Below, one piece after another: positions 12,380-23,410 of a stretch of 64,000 nt of DNA. How positions within the stretch are numbered: the stretch's first letter is position 1; each line of letters begins with the position of its first letter. The notes beneath the pieces were generated by a model that searched no databases, had not been told where the DNA came from, and saw only the letters and a program-made list of their open reading frames with translations. Where the stretch lies: the NCBI GenBank assembly GCA_036571765.1, contig BROE01000020.1, positions 6,499,100 to 6,563,099 on the forward strand, given 5' to 3'. This DNA comes from Plecoglossus altivelis. Taxonomy: Eukaryota > Chordata > Actinopteri > Osmeriformes > Plecoglossidae. A program made the translations under genes and the position numbers.

Positions 12380-12620
12380 GTGGTAGGTTGGGTCCTAAAC
12401 ACAGGAGAGCAGCCAGGCATTGCATCAAACAAAGAGCTTATTCTTCAAAACAGGACCAGACAGGGTACATACACTGACAAGCGTGAGGACAAGACAAAGA
12501 CCGGACGAAAACAGGAACCTGAATACTTAGAACCAAACAAGTCAAGAACTGAAACCACTCAACGAGATACAGGTGAGGACAATGACTCACACAGAGGTAA
12601 ACACTGCGCCGGGCAAGACT
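12380..12620. repeat. Possible old interspersed repeat, acaggacca/gacaagac-rich
   Basis: A run rich in ACAGGACCAGACAGGGTACA, GACAAGACAAAGACC and GAGATACAGGTGAGGACAAT resembles an A-rich repeat that recurs in many teleost genomes. Boundaries and family are unsure. An open frame of 146 codons runs through it but has no recognisable domain. Confidence 0.3.
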
Positions 12621-13036
12621 TTCATTACATCTACGAACTGGTTGTAATTCAAAGCAGTAGCCCTCGTGAAATGTGGAGATCCATTCTTCATCAATGTCCT
12701 CAGTGTTTTCTGGTTCTTAATAGACTCAATCAGTTATGGACTGGAGCTTGTTCACGAAGCTTACTAAATATAATAACATCTGCACGTGAAGAGTCAGGGC
12801 CAATATGTCAGGGTCCTTAATTCAATCATTCTACTAGTATTATCCAGCCAGGTGACAGAAGAGGCTCTAAATAAATGGAATAATGACTAACGATCAATAT
12901 TGGTCATAAACACTTTACAACACATACATTTTCACACAGTGACACACTTGGGTGCGAGGTGAGACCTGATAATGAATTGTGCGTCACCAGAGAAGCACCT
13001 GTGACATGCCAGTGACCTGATCCCTGATCCTAATCC

Positions 13037-13199
13037 TGCCATGGTTACCTGCCATGAGTGACCTGTCCCTGCCATGGTTACCTGTCACGAACGACCTGTG
13101 CCCTGCCATGGTTACCTGTCACGAACGACCTGTGCCCTGCCATGGTTACCTGTCACGAGCGACCTGTCTCTGCCATGGTTACCTGTCACGACCTGTCCC
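13037..13199. repeat. Minisatellite of 29-34 bp, five copies
   Basis: Five copies beginning TGCCATGGTTACCTGTCACG and continuing AACGACCTGTGCCC. The first and fourth are 33 bp, two middle copies 34 bp and identical, and the last 29 bp with an internal deletion. Confidence 0.92.
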
Positions 13200-15418
13200 T
13201 GTTGATCGCCATTACGCAATTCAACACAGGATGTCAACGTTCAATACCAAATTGCAATAGTTTGCAAACCAATGCGACTGTGGCCCAGAAATACCTATTA
13301 TGGACTGTTCATGCACTGTAACTGACTGCCAGGTATCATCAACACCCAACGCACATACATCCACTCTCACATACTCACATATCCACACACATCGTTACCA
13401 ACATCCACACTCAGTAACAAGCACACATGAACACACACACACCTTTTGCTGTACTTTCTCTCCTTGATGCCATAGTTGCAGCCACCTATCACTGACCTTG
13501 GCTTCCATGGTAACCAACTCCGCAGACATTCTTCACTGTACAAGCTCGAGTGACATATTTTGGGTCGTGCCAGGGAAAGGGACCCATTGCAAAAGACCTC
13601 CGCAAAAGAACCTCACAGCAAACCAAGTAGCCTATGTAACACATCACAGAACTCAACATCAGCGATGCCGTTTGCGAAAAATGTCTTCTAAGAGTTGATT
13701 TCAACTAGGTCCATCTAATTTCCCAAGGCAAAAACCTCAGGGGTTTATCTTGTGCTCCTCCTGGAGGTCTGTGAACACACACAGAGAGACGTGCACGTAC
13801 GACCCTTATCCAGCGGCCGCAGCTCCAACAGACGATGATAGACCTGGCCCAGCAGGGCTCCCAGAGGGCTACATGCTTAGGGCTTAGTAGATGTTCAGAA
13901 GGACAGGGTGTCCTGTCTCCTGCTGCTGCTGCACAGGAGAGATAAGCTAAAGCCCCTTCAAGGACACCTTTTGTTCAGGAAATATACAGAGGGTGAGGAT
14001 GAACATTTGAATTGTCAAATGCACATTGGATGCAGTATACACAGTAACTCACTGTGCCTTATGTCATTTAGGTTCAGGTCTCATTTCTTCGTTGTGCTTC
14101 TCAAAAGGACAGGAGCAACTTGTCTCTGTTGAAGGTCACGATTGAGTTGACTTGGTGAACAAAAGTGTCAGAGATTCATAAACATTAGACCACTGATACT
14201 TTTTCCCGTTCCGATTTGACAGCTCAAACACAAGTTGTATTTCTGCTATACTGATGTGATGTCACACAGCTCCTCATCTCAGACTGTTCGGTTTATTATT
14301 GCAATGCGACACAGATGTTCGAATTCAGTCGCTGCTCAATAGCCTGACTGGCTGGACATGACGTCAATTATGTCAATGAAGGCTAACATTTTAATTACGT
14401 ATTTTTTCTTAGCAATAGGATAAAAAAGCAAAGCACTGACAGTGAACTAAGAAACAACTCAGTTCTACTGACATGAGGGCATTGCCTATTGCGTGAGTAG
14501 CAGAGCACCTATGAGCGTCCTTCTTGCTTGATCCAGTCCGATTTTTCCTTTGGCAAACAGACCGCTGGATTTCTGCGATACCGCACAGAGGGCTTGGCAT
14601 TGCGGGACTAATAACTGATCTAATCTTAAAGATATCACAAGGACACGTGCATATTGTGGTTTATTAAATTAAATATTTCTAACTTGCATTATTTCGGTTT
14701 CTGCGATGTTCCAGAAATTCACCTAGACCTTCGATGTATGTCTTAAGACGCAGGCAACGGAACGGAAGGTAACAGAACACATGTGGATAAATTATTTTAT
14801 GTAGCTAGACAAATAGAAAATATAAGATGTGCATGGCCATGTCTACAATTAAGTGGCTGTATCCTAGCACCATTTCACGTAGCCAGTGGATTGTGTTGGA
14901 GTTGTACACCTTAGTCATTAAGTAAAATGGGTTTACATGCACAAGAAGATATGTAATGGTTTGTAATTGAAATTACTCTAAGAAATGCACTGTAAGAAGA
15001 GTACATTTTCAAGAATAAAAATGTATGAATGAATGTTAAGACATACATGTAAACGTATAGATTAAGTTTTAATAGGACCCTCAGTTGCCGGTCCTGTGGT
15101 GCAATGCACCCCTGTGCGCTGGGGCATTTATGTGCGCATGGCTAAATGTAGATGTATGCATGACAGTCTTGGCTTTAGTCCCATAGACTTACCCTGACAA
15201 GCAGCATACATAGGACCTGTGCACCCATATCATCACATTTATAAAGGCAACATTTCCTTTTACTTTCTGTTATTTTAAAAAAATCTAACAGCATAATTTG
15301 TCTTTCCAGCTCCATGGGTTATTGATGATGTCTCTGAACAACTTCAAAGCAATCTTGAAGGCTGAAACTGAAGCTTAAAATCCTACCTCAAACCTCTTGC
15401 CCAGTGCCTTACGCTAAG

Positions 15419-16939
15419 ATGATGAGTGGGCAATCCTGTTTTCCTCGCTATGCCATGGACGCTCCAGTGTTGACCAGAGGGCTCTTTGCACTGTTGATCC
15501 TGGCTATTCAATTTCCACCTGAATCAACAGGCAGCACCCTCAACTGCCACAAAACCTGCGTGTGCGCCAGCAACATCGTCAGCTGCTCCAGGATGAACCT
15601 GACCAGCGTTCCACTAGCCTTGCCCCGCTATGCTGCTGTGTTAGACCTCAGCTTCAACAACATCAGCCACCTGCGAGCCGAGTGGACCCCCATCTGGCTG
15701 AGCCGGCTGAACAGCCTCCTGCTCAGTCACAACGGGCTGGTTTTCCTCTCCTCCGAGGCCTTCCACCATGTCACCAAGCTACGCTACCTGGACCTGTCCT
15801 CCAATGGCCTACGGATACTGGAGGAGTTCATCTTCGAACCCCTGGCACGCCTGGAGGTGCTGCTGCTCTACAACAACCACATCTCCCAGATTGACCGTTC
15901 AGCCTTTGCCGGCCTCATGAGTCTGCAGAAGCTGTACCTGAGTCAGAACCAGATCCAGCGCTTCCCCCTGGAGCTGGTGAAGGAGAAGAGTCGTCTGGAG
16001 ACCCTCACCCTGCTGGACGTGTCCTCAAACAAGATCAAAGCTCTGTCCGTCCAAGAGCTGCAGGTGCTGCCTGCCTGGATTAAGAATAACCTGTACTTCC
16101 ATAACAACTCACTGCCTTGCAGCTGTGAGATGTACACCATGGTGGCTCTCTGGGACCTCCGCGAGTTCAGCTCTGTAGTTGACTACAGGGATGAGCACAC
16201 CTGTTTACTACCAGGAAAGGAGAAGTCGGCCATCTTGGATCTGAACAAACGCCACTTAAACTGTAGCGCGGTAAAGATCATGGATCAGATCACTTACCTG
16301 GAGCAGTATGTGGTGTTGGATTGTGACACCAAACAGAAAGACATGCAGAAGAGTTGGGCCCTACCAAAGAATGCTGAAGTGTCCTTTGAGAACCAAAGCG
16401 CTGTGATGCTTCCCGATGGCAATCTGCAGATTGGCCCCTTGCAGGTGATGGACTCGGGGGTCTACACCTGTCACGCTGAGGGGAACTCCCAGAATGAGAC
16501 CCTGTATGTGACAGTGATGGTGCACAACTTCACCATGATCGCAGGTCTGGAGGGTATGAAGACAGCCTACACCACCCTGGCAGGCTGTCTGGCCAGTATA
16601 GTGATGGTGTTCATCTACCTCTACCTCACTCCCTGCAACTGTGTCTGCTGCCCTGGTCAGGGCCTGTCCAAGAGCACCCCTGGGGACAGCCACTCCTCCA
16701 CGGTCAGTGTGACCCCTACCAACCAGGAGGCGGGGCTAGATGGGGATGAGGGGGGTGCCAAGGTGCCTTTTAGCCGGCACATGGCCTTTCTGGACCCCAA
16801 GCACCTGCTGGAGCAGAACGGACGGCTGAATCCCATTGGAGAGGAGGAGGATGAGTGGCATGAGGACAGGAGAGAGGGAGAGAGGAGGAGGTCAGAGTCC
16901 ATAAGCTCTGTGTGTTCGGACACCCCGATGGTGGTGTGA
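15419..16939 (+). CDS. amigo1: Amphoterin-induced protein 1 (AMIGO1), LRR/Ig adhesion protein
   Basis: Type I membrane adhesion protein of 506 residues in one coding exon; human AMIGO1 is 493. Order: signal peptide (hydrophobic LFALLILAI, about 22-30), cysteine LRR N-cap (CHKTCVCASNIVSC), about six leucine-rich repeats including LRYLDLSSNGLRIL, LEVLLLYNNHIS and LQKLYLSQNQIQRFPLELV, LRR C-cap (LPCSCEMY to HLNCS), one Ig domain (about 290-370, ending DSGVYTCHAEG), a transmembrane helix (about 384-406, ending IYLYLTPC) and a tail ending SSVCSDTPMVV, close to the mammalian SSVFSDTPIVV. The family mediates homophilic adhesion and neurite growth and is an accessory subunit of Kv2.1. The start is uncertain: ATGs at 15419 and 15422 are in frame, and one at 15455 has the best context (GCCATGG) and would still leave a signal peptide. 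An acceptor (TTTCCAG, ending 15309) suggests the coding exon begins at 15310 after an untranslated exon. Confidence 0.96.
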   Translation: MMSGQSCFPRYAMDAPVLTRGLFALLILAIQFPPESTGSTLNCHKTCVCASNIVSCSRMNLTSVPLALPRYAAVLDLSFNNISHLRAEWTPIWLSRLNSLLLSHNGLVFLSSEAFHHVTKLRYLDLSSNGLRILEEFIFEPLARLEVLLLYNNHISQIDRSAFAGLMSLQKLYLSQNQIQRFPLELVKEKSRLETLTLLDVSSNKIKALSVQELQVLPAWIKNNLYFHNNSLPCSCEMYTMVALWDLREFSSVVDYRDEHTCLLPGKEKSAILDLNKRHLNCSAVKIMDQITYLEQYVVLDCDTKQKDMQKSWALPKNAEVSFENQSAVMLPDGNLQIGPLQVMDSGVYTCHAEGNSQNETLYVTVMVHNFTMIAGLEGMKTAYTTLAGCLASIVMVFIYLYLTPCNCVCCPGQGLSKSTPGDSHSSTVSVTPTNQEAGLDGDEGGAKVPFSRHMAFLDPKHLLEQNGRLNPIGEEEDEWHEDRREGERRRSESISSVCSDTPMVV

Positions 16940-17642
16940 GGAGATCTCAGGATCATCATCACCATCCGGAACGTAAACACAGTCAGACTTTTATGTCAAG
17001 CAAAGAATGAGTGACTGACAGACTAAACAAATGGCACTCTCCATATGCATATCAGATTAGTAAGTAGATTTATTTTGAGGTAACTTTTACACTAACTGTC
17101 TTGCCGCGAGGCTAACCAAATGAGAATCTGTTCTCTCTACGTTCTTTAGCAATCTTTGCGTTCAACGTCTTCAAACATGTCATGTCTGTGCATTCAATAT
17201 GTTGTTTCGTTTTGATATGATTCAAGCCACAAATTGATAATCATCTATAGATTGACAAGTAGATGCAATATACTAAATCGGAAATTACATTGCTCCTGTA
17301 CTTGCTGCTCGTAAGATTGAATCACTTGGCTAAAAATACCCTCTATCACTTAGTCACTTGTGTGAGGCTGGTGCGTTGGAATTCAAGTTTGATCTTGTGT
17401 GTGTGCCTGTCAGCCAGATCAGCCCAGAAGAAAAGTGAGGGTTGTAACTTGCCACAAAGTAATCTTAGGCATCATTTTACATCCCCAAAGCAAACAGACA
17501 AATGCCAGCTGCCAATCGTCTCACAAACACTGTCAGAAATAGAAGCTAGTGCTAGTCCAGCTAATACACTAGCCTGTCGCAGCTGCTGAATACTGAGGTC
17601 ACAAAGTCACAAACTTTGTTGTTCACTTGTTGCAGACTTAAC

Positions 17643-17778
17643 AGACTGTATAACAATAGACTGGACAGACTGTATAACAATAGACTGGACAGACTGTATA
17701 TCCATAGACTGGACAGACCGTATATCCATAGACTGGACAGACCGTATATCCATAGACTGGACAGACTGTATAACAATA
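17643..17778. repeat. 24-bp minisatellite
   Basis: Five full copies of AGACTGTATAACAATAGACT plus GGAC and a partial sixth. Copies three to five carry TATATCCATAG instead of TATAACAATAG. The unit is a multiple of three, so it gives repetitive false frames on both strands. Confidence 0.94.
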
Positions 17779-18425
17779 TGGCTCACAGGTCACACCTTTG
17801 TTTCACTCAAAGAAAAGTATTGATGTAAGAGTAAGCAGATGATTGGGAAAATAGCTTGACATTATACCTACAATGAAACTTTGATTCAACCTATCAGTTC
17901 ATTAAGGCTTTAGGGTTTCTGGATTGAAGGGTAACACTTACTCTGCAGCTATTAAGTAAACTGCAATCACTCCAAACTTGATGTAACTTGACCAACAGCT
18001 TGTCCACATGAACGTCTCTCTCTCTCAACCTGAAACCTGTTGCCATTGTAATTGAAGTACCTAGCCACACCCCTAGATAGGTTTTCTGTTCTAACATGAT
18101 GTACTCCCACACAGGGCATTAGCAACCATTGAGCTTGTTTTAGCCAATAACAACAAAGTAATAATAATACTAATATATGCATACTTAAGACATTCTTTTT
18201 GCAACTCTGTGCAGTATGTACCCCAAGGGTCATATCTGGACATGTACAATATTATGGTAATACTAATACTCCATACAGTAATTATATATATAAATATCAA
18301 GTATCAAGACATGTATGTGCTTTGCGTACTAGCAGTTGTCAATTGTAGCCAGAATATATGATAAAGGAATTCTATCATAACCTACTATAATCCTTGATAT
18401 AATTTGGTTATTGATATAGACATAC

Positions 18426-18431
18426 AATAAA
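18426..18431 (+). terminator. Candidate amigo1 poly(A) signal AATAAA
   Basis: Canonical hexamer about 1.5 kb after the amigo1 stop, followed by a T/G-containing stretch. Proximal candidate. Confidence 0.4.
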
Positions 18432-18761
18432 GTGATAGTCTTCTTCTGGAACCACTGTGAAAGCTGTTTTCTTTCCATTTCGATTTATCTTGTTAAAGTT
18501 TAAAGAGTAATGAATATTGTACAGAATGTGCGTTTCAGTCGTCATGTCCCCTATATATACTCGTTATTCAAAAACTGTTACAGTGTTATTTTTTAAATCT
18601 ATGTAAAGTGTCTTTGTTGTAGCCATTACTATCGATGTCCAACTTTGATCTGTGGCTGTTTGTTTCATGTACTGATGTCACTGACAAATACCCTGTAAAA
18701 CGTGTGTATGCTAAACACTGTTATTTTCCCAAATGTCTTGTGGATGCAGTGTACATGTGGA

Positions 18762-18767
18762 ATTAAA
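18762..18767 (+). terminator. Candidate distal amigo1 poly(A) signal ATTAAA
   Basis: Common variant hexamer in GGAATTAAACTG, about 1.8 kb after the stop codon. It is a possible distal end of the same transcript. Confidence 0.3.
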
Positions 18768-20057
18768 CTGAAATGGCTTACTCATGTAGCAATAGGGTGT
18801 TAACTCAAAGTTTACGTGGCGTATCCTCTTGTTGTACGCTCAAGGTCATGACTTTAGTGTGGTGAGAAAGAACCCCGGTGAGATATCACTCATATCTAAA
18901 GGTTAGCGTATTTGTGCTGATATCAGACTGCAGAGCATGTAAACAGCCTACCCCACCCAGGCACAATTAGCCTAATGGGTTTCACGGTGGTTACTTTGTG
19001 GTGAAACAGCGAAAAGGCGACTCACAGGCGGAAATGTGGATCGCGTGGGGAGTTAGGTTCGTATTTATTGCCACCGTCCATCTGTTCACTTTCTGAAAAC
19101 AACTTGGGATGTAGCTGTATGTTTATTGGACCATTTTCCTCAGGCCATTTAACGCCCAGAGAAGCTCCCCTCATACACGGATCAAGCTCTTTCTGCCTCC
19201 ATGTCTATGACGGTTCTACTTAAATCACGTCAAGAGAATGTCCTATTGTGGCACAATACTCTAGCCGTAACTCTAACCGTAATCTAAATCCAGGTAAGAT
19301 AATCTGAAGGGAAGCATAACACGTTAGGACACCTAGCTATGCAGTAGAGTCGCTGTAGATTAAGTGCACTGTTGGAGTCAAAGGCGATGGGTCTGTTGGT
19401 TGTAAATAGATCAGAGCAGGTCCTGCGTCTACCTGCCTGAGAGCTGTGTTTCCAGTAAGAGAAGCTTTTCCTCTGGATGAATGATTCAGGAGATGCCTCC
19501 AGAGGGTCCTGCTGCAGCGTCTGATTTACTGATACCAGGTCAGTCTCACGTTACATTGTTTGCACTGCAACCTATGCAAAACTACCAAGTGCTTTCAGAG
19601 CGCAAGTAGGCCTAGGGGTTGATGCCTTAGGCAAAATGCAAAACGGCAAAAAAAAACACTCGAATGACTACTGTGTGAGTACGTGATTAGGAGTGTGCAG
19701 CTTACGTTCAGTTGAATCATTGTCCTGGTATCATTGAGCATGTGGCACATGCATATGGTTATTAGGCCTTATGACCTTGAAAAATGTTTCATACATGCAA
19801 ACCATATTTTATTTAAAGATATCTCATGTACATCATGCAAGAGCTGTTCATAATTAGAATTTATGAAGTGGGGGGATTCAAGAATGACCTGATTCCATAT
19901 CTGATGACTGAACCCAGATGGCATGAAAGGTGCCCATTGACGGAAAATGATTGGCAGGTGTCTGTCTGTTGACTGAATTTAAAAGAGATGACTCATACTC
20001 CAGCCCCCACCCAGTCACATGAGCCTCGTATTGCTGACACCTAGTGGAGAACAATGT

Positions 20058-20265
20058 GAACACAGGCTACCACTGTCTGAACACAGGCTACCACTGTCTG
20101 AACACAGGCTACCACTGTCTGAACACAGGCTACCACTGTTTGAACACAGGCTACCACTATCTGAACACAGGCTACCACTGTCTGAACGCAGGCTACCACT
20201 GTCTGAACACAGGCTACCACTGTCTGAACGCAGGCTACCACTGTCTGAACACAGGCTACCACTGC
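20058..20265. repeat. 21-bp minisatellite
   Basis: About ten copies of GAACACAGGCTACCACTGTC plus T. Single-base variants (GAACGCAGG, CTATCTG, CTGTTTG) mark individual copies. Open in several frames because 21 is divisible by three, but not a gene. Confidence 0.95.
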
Positions 20266-20549
20266 AGCAGAAAATTCCACACGCAAACAAAAAGTGGATC
20301 CATTCCCAGAAGAATTAATTGTGCACCATCCATTCGACTAATTGGACCACCATTGCCAGACCTTTGGCGCCATAACTTGAGAGGTACACACCGAGTTAAC
20401 ATAAACATTCATTTTTTTTCTAAGCATCAATAGCACTAATGTATTGATTTACAGATTGATTTCAGACCAGCCTCCCTCCGATTCTTCCTGTCGGATGTAA
20501 ACACTAACGATGAACAGTATAGCTAACAGTATAGTCTCTGGGGGCTGAC

Positions 20550-23359
20550 TCACACAGCCTGAGCTAAGCCCACCAGGTTGTTGTCCATGTCAAAGACGGT
20601 GTAGAACTGTCTCATGAACACTTCTCCCAGAGTCCATGTTCCCGGGGCGGACTCCAACCCTGTGGTGCAGCTGTCACCGCTCTGAGGAGGAGGTAAAGGA
20701 AGGGGCAGGGGAACGAGGAATTCACGTTTCCAATCGTATAAATAGCTTCCTTTTTTCCCCAACAGCTTATAGCAAAGCTTTCCCACCCTATGTCATGGTA
20801 GACATGACATGGTAGACATGACATAGGGTGGGAAAGGATGTGCCATTGCATTTCTTGTGGGTTTAACTGGTTTCTTCACAGAACATATATTTGGCGTTGG
20901 AAGGAACTCACAGAGTAAACGTAGGCAGACGGTGGGAGTGAGAAGCTGTAGCCGTTGATGTTGAAGACGATGTCAGGCATGATACCAATGTTCTCACAGC
21001 TAACAATGACCTATGAAGAAAACCCCCATTTACTCCATTTGATGCATGTTGTAGCCATATCGAGCGGTCATTATGCTTTCTGTGTCAGGAGATTCGGACG
21101 CAGGACACTCACATTGCCGTTCTGGTCCGTGTAGGCGCCGACCCAGCCGTTCAAGTTGCTGACGTCGCTGCCAGGTCCAACGATGAGGGCTGTGCCTGAG
21201 TCTACCACGGCCTGGCAGCCCCCTGCACACGCCACCGTGTTCCCATTGATGGTGATGCTGCCACATGCAAACAGTGCACCAAACATTCAGTACTTTCCCT
21301 GTTAAATCTTCAACTCAGACATAACCCAGTGGCTGAGGTGAAGTGATCATAGTTGGCATCTACACAGTGTTTTATCCAGCCAAGCCTAACAAAACACGAG
21401 GATTCATTTCAACTGATCACATGGATTTTGCAGGCATTGTCTTTAACGGTGAACAATGGTTCAAGATTCAACAACTTATCATTGTTCCCGCCCCTATACC
21501 TGGTCACAGCAATCTGCCAGTAGCCAGTGGTTTGAAGGACAGGGATCCATTGAATGCCTCCGGTGAAGTAGGCGGGGTCTGTTCCTCCAAATATCATCAT
21601 ACTGCCTTCCTCTGAACTGGAGGATCACAAAACACCAAACAAAATACACAATATTCATACTGAGGACAAAAGAGAGAAGCTTCTTCTAATACAAACCCCA
21701 ACACACACACTCCGACACACACACACACACACCCCGACACACACACACACACACACGTCTTTTTCAGGCCACCCTTACTTGCTCAGGTACATTGAGAACA
21801 TGTTCAGAGGGTTCTTGCCCTGGTCAAACATGTTGGTGAGGAAGGTTCTGCCAGTCTCGACTGCTTGCTGTGGGTAGGCCAGGCCCATGATCCCGTCCCA
21901 CGGCACATACTCAAGGAAGGAATCTTCGTACGTGCTCAAGCCAAACACCTGGTTCTCCACATACAGGTCACCAATCTGGGAGGAAAACACACACAGAGCA
22001 TGACGTCACCTCTCAATAAAAAGCATTGAGGGGAAGAAAATGCAGAGAGACGAAGGCAAAAGATTCATGCTTTGCCCCTGAAAAAGCATATCAATGAAAG
22101 TTCACTATTTAATCTCTTGATGTCATGGATGGCATGGAAGTGCATCTCCTCACCTGTATGGTGTCATATCCTTCCACGCCTGTCATGCTACCAGTGTAAT
22201 ACTGGATGGAGAAAGTCTCGCTGGTGGACTTGAAGGTGGAGGACGCGGAAGAGTTAAACTTGGCATGAGCATCTTGTGTGAGAGAGAGAGAGACAGAGAG
22301 AGAGACAGAGAGAGACAGAGAGAGAACAAATTGGTACAGCAGTCTTACCTATCTTCTGATAAGAGAATCCTAACATACACCATGTTGGTAGGTCCTATAC
22401 CACACTTACTGCAGGCTGGACTGCTGCAGTCGATGGAGGGAACCCACAAGTCAGAAGACCCCGTGTCAAAGAGCACCTTGAAGTACTGAGAAGGGGTACC
22501 AATGGAAATGACTCCGTAATACGTCAACTGTATCGGGAGTCAAGAAACACAGGGAATATTGATCGTTAATCTTGTTCACCAGAAACTGTATTCTGAGCAA
22601 GATAATGAATTCAAAAAGAGAAGGAATCTTTGACTTCACCTGTGAGTCGTAAGTCATTGGTACGTTTATGTCTGATGCCAGTCTGGTCTTTGGCCTGTCT
22701 CTAGGGTGATACTTCCTCTTCACATTCTCTGACAGGATCAGCCCTTTCTGGAGCTTTCTGTCCACGCTGCTCTTGATCAGAGGAATCCTGGACCCCACAG
22801 TTAAAATGCTCACATACAGTTTGTGCAAAAGTCCATATGAAGGGACGACTAGAAGTCCACTCCAAACTTTAGTGTGAAAATAATATACAGTAGCACTGAA
22901 CATGTACTGTCCATAGATACAACTAATTAAGGCTAAAAAGCAAAACAGATCAATGTACTGGATAAACAGACAAATTTAAGAACCGTAATGTGTAATCACG
23001 TGAAGTGATTTGGGGGACTTTACGTACACCTACATCCAGACAGACGTACACACAAGTACACACACAGACACACACAGCTAGACAAATGTACACACACAGA
23101 CACACACATCCAGACAAATGTACACACACGTACACACACAGACACACACATCCAGACAAATGTACACACACAGACACACAGATCCAGACAAACGTACACA
23201 CACAGACACACACATCAAGACAAACATACACACAGACACTCGTACACACACAGATGCACACATAGCTTTTAGTTACTACAAAACTCCAGAAGAAACAACT
23301 TACTTGACGAGGCAGTCAGAAATAACCACCAAGGCAAACAGCACAACAGCAGACTTCAT
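20550..23359 (-). CDS. Pepsinogen A-like aspartic protease
   Basis: Nine exons on the minus strand: 23304-23359, 22640-22787, 22410-22527, 22154-22272, 21779-21975, 21500-21616, 21113-21257, 20912-21010 and 20550-20681. They sum to 1131 nt (376 residues) with every phase closing, and match the pepsinogen exon pattern. Order: signal peptide (MKSAVVLFALVVIS), basic propeptide starting KIPLIK with the inhibitory Lys-Tyr of KRKYHP, then the mature enzyme. First catalytic motif FDTGSSDLW, second VVDSGTALI (Ser for the usual Thr after Asp). All three pepsin disulfides are present (CSSPAC, CAGGC, SC..DSC). Oddities: the flap reads QYYTGSMTG, with Tyr where Gly76 is nearly invariant; the usual LGDVF is LGEVF, at the position thought to tune pH optimum (Ala in renin). 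Role: gastric proteolysis after acid autoactivation. Could be an active diverged paralogue; I do not assign a numbered symbol. Confidence 0.93.
20778..20836. repeat. Perfect 20-bp inverted repeat (hairpin) in the last pepsinogen intron
   Basis: CTTTCCCACCCTATGTCATG (20778-20797) and its exact reverse complement (20817-20836) flank a 19-nt loop. The loop and right arm share a GGTAGACATGACAT tandem duplication. It lies between the last two exons of the pepsinogen gene. Confidence 0.92.
21695..21757. repeat. CA-rich microsatellite in a pepsinogen intron
   Basis: ACACAC runs interrupted by CCGACAC, between the pepsinogen exons at 21500 and 21779. It ends about 20 bp from the donor of the larger-coordinate exon. 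Confidence 0.88.
22281..22325. repeat. GA-rich microsatellite beside a pepsinogen 3' splice site
   Basis: GAGAGACAGA-type repeat. Read on the coding (minus) strand it is a CT-rich polypyrimidine tract directly upstream of the acceptor of the exon 22154-22272. Confidence 0.88.
23036..23262. repeat. Minisatellite of about 32-36 bp, CA-rich, in the first pepsinogen intron
   Basis: Seven or so variable copies built from CCAGACAAATGTACACACAC and AGACACACACAT. Several frames stay open on both strands (Thr/His and Cys/Val rich) but these are repeat artefacts. Confidence 0.9.
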
Positions 23360-23403
23360 CTTGTCTCATTCGCAGGCCAACACAGTACAGGATCCACATG
23401 TTC

Positions 23404-23410
23404 TTATATA
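23404..23410 (-). promoter_or_regulatory. TATA box of the pepsinogen gene
   Basis: The minus strand reads CCTATATAAGAAC, with TATATAA 45 bp upstream of the start codon at 23359. This places transcription start near 23378 and leaves a very short 5' UTR, as is typical of highly expressed digestive zymogen genes. Confidence 0.75.

Larger units (their letters stand above)
2575..15309. other. Long intergenic interval between gpr61 and amigo1
   Basis: About 12.7 kb between two divergent genes. No exon with a recognisable protein domain was found. It holds numerous CA/GT and GA/CT microsatellites, minisatellites at 6901, 10981 and 13037, a perfect inverted repeat at 10680 and a possible old interspersed repeat near 12380. 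It must contain the promoters and any 5' untranslated exons of both genes. A segment at about 8330-8495 ends in a good plus-strand donor (ACTGTGAGTAG) and could be a leader exon, but nothing confirms it. Confidence 0.6.
16940..20549. other. amigo1 3' UTR and intergenic DNA up to the pepsinogen gene
   Basis: The left part (to about 18.4 or 18.8 kb) is probably amigo1 3' UTR, judged from AT-rich composition and the two poly(A) signals listed. It is interrupted by a 24-bp minisatellite at 17643. From 18.8 kb to the pepsinogen stop codon there is no recognisable gene. A 21-bp minisatellite sits at 20058. Confidence 0.55.

Noticed and set aside
12380..12820. 146-codon plus-strand frame
   Set aside because: Runs through what looks like an A-rich interspersed repeat; no domain or coding-like codon pattern.
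15404..15418. Extension of amigo1 five codons upstream to 15404
   Set aside because: The first codon would be GTG; ATGs at 15419, 15422 and 15455 are better eukaryotic starts.
20015..20433. Four overlapping repetitive frames on both strands
   Set aside because: Same reason: a 21-bp tandem repeat. No signal peptide, domain or splice context.
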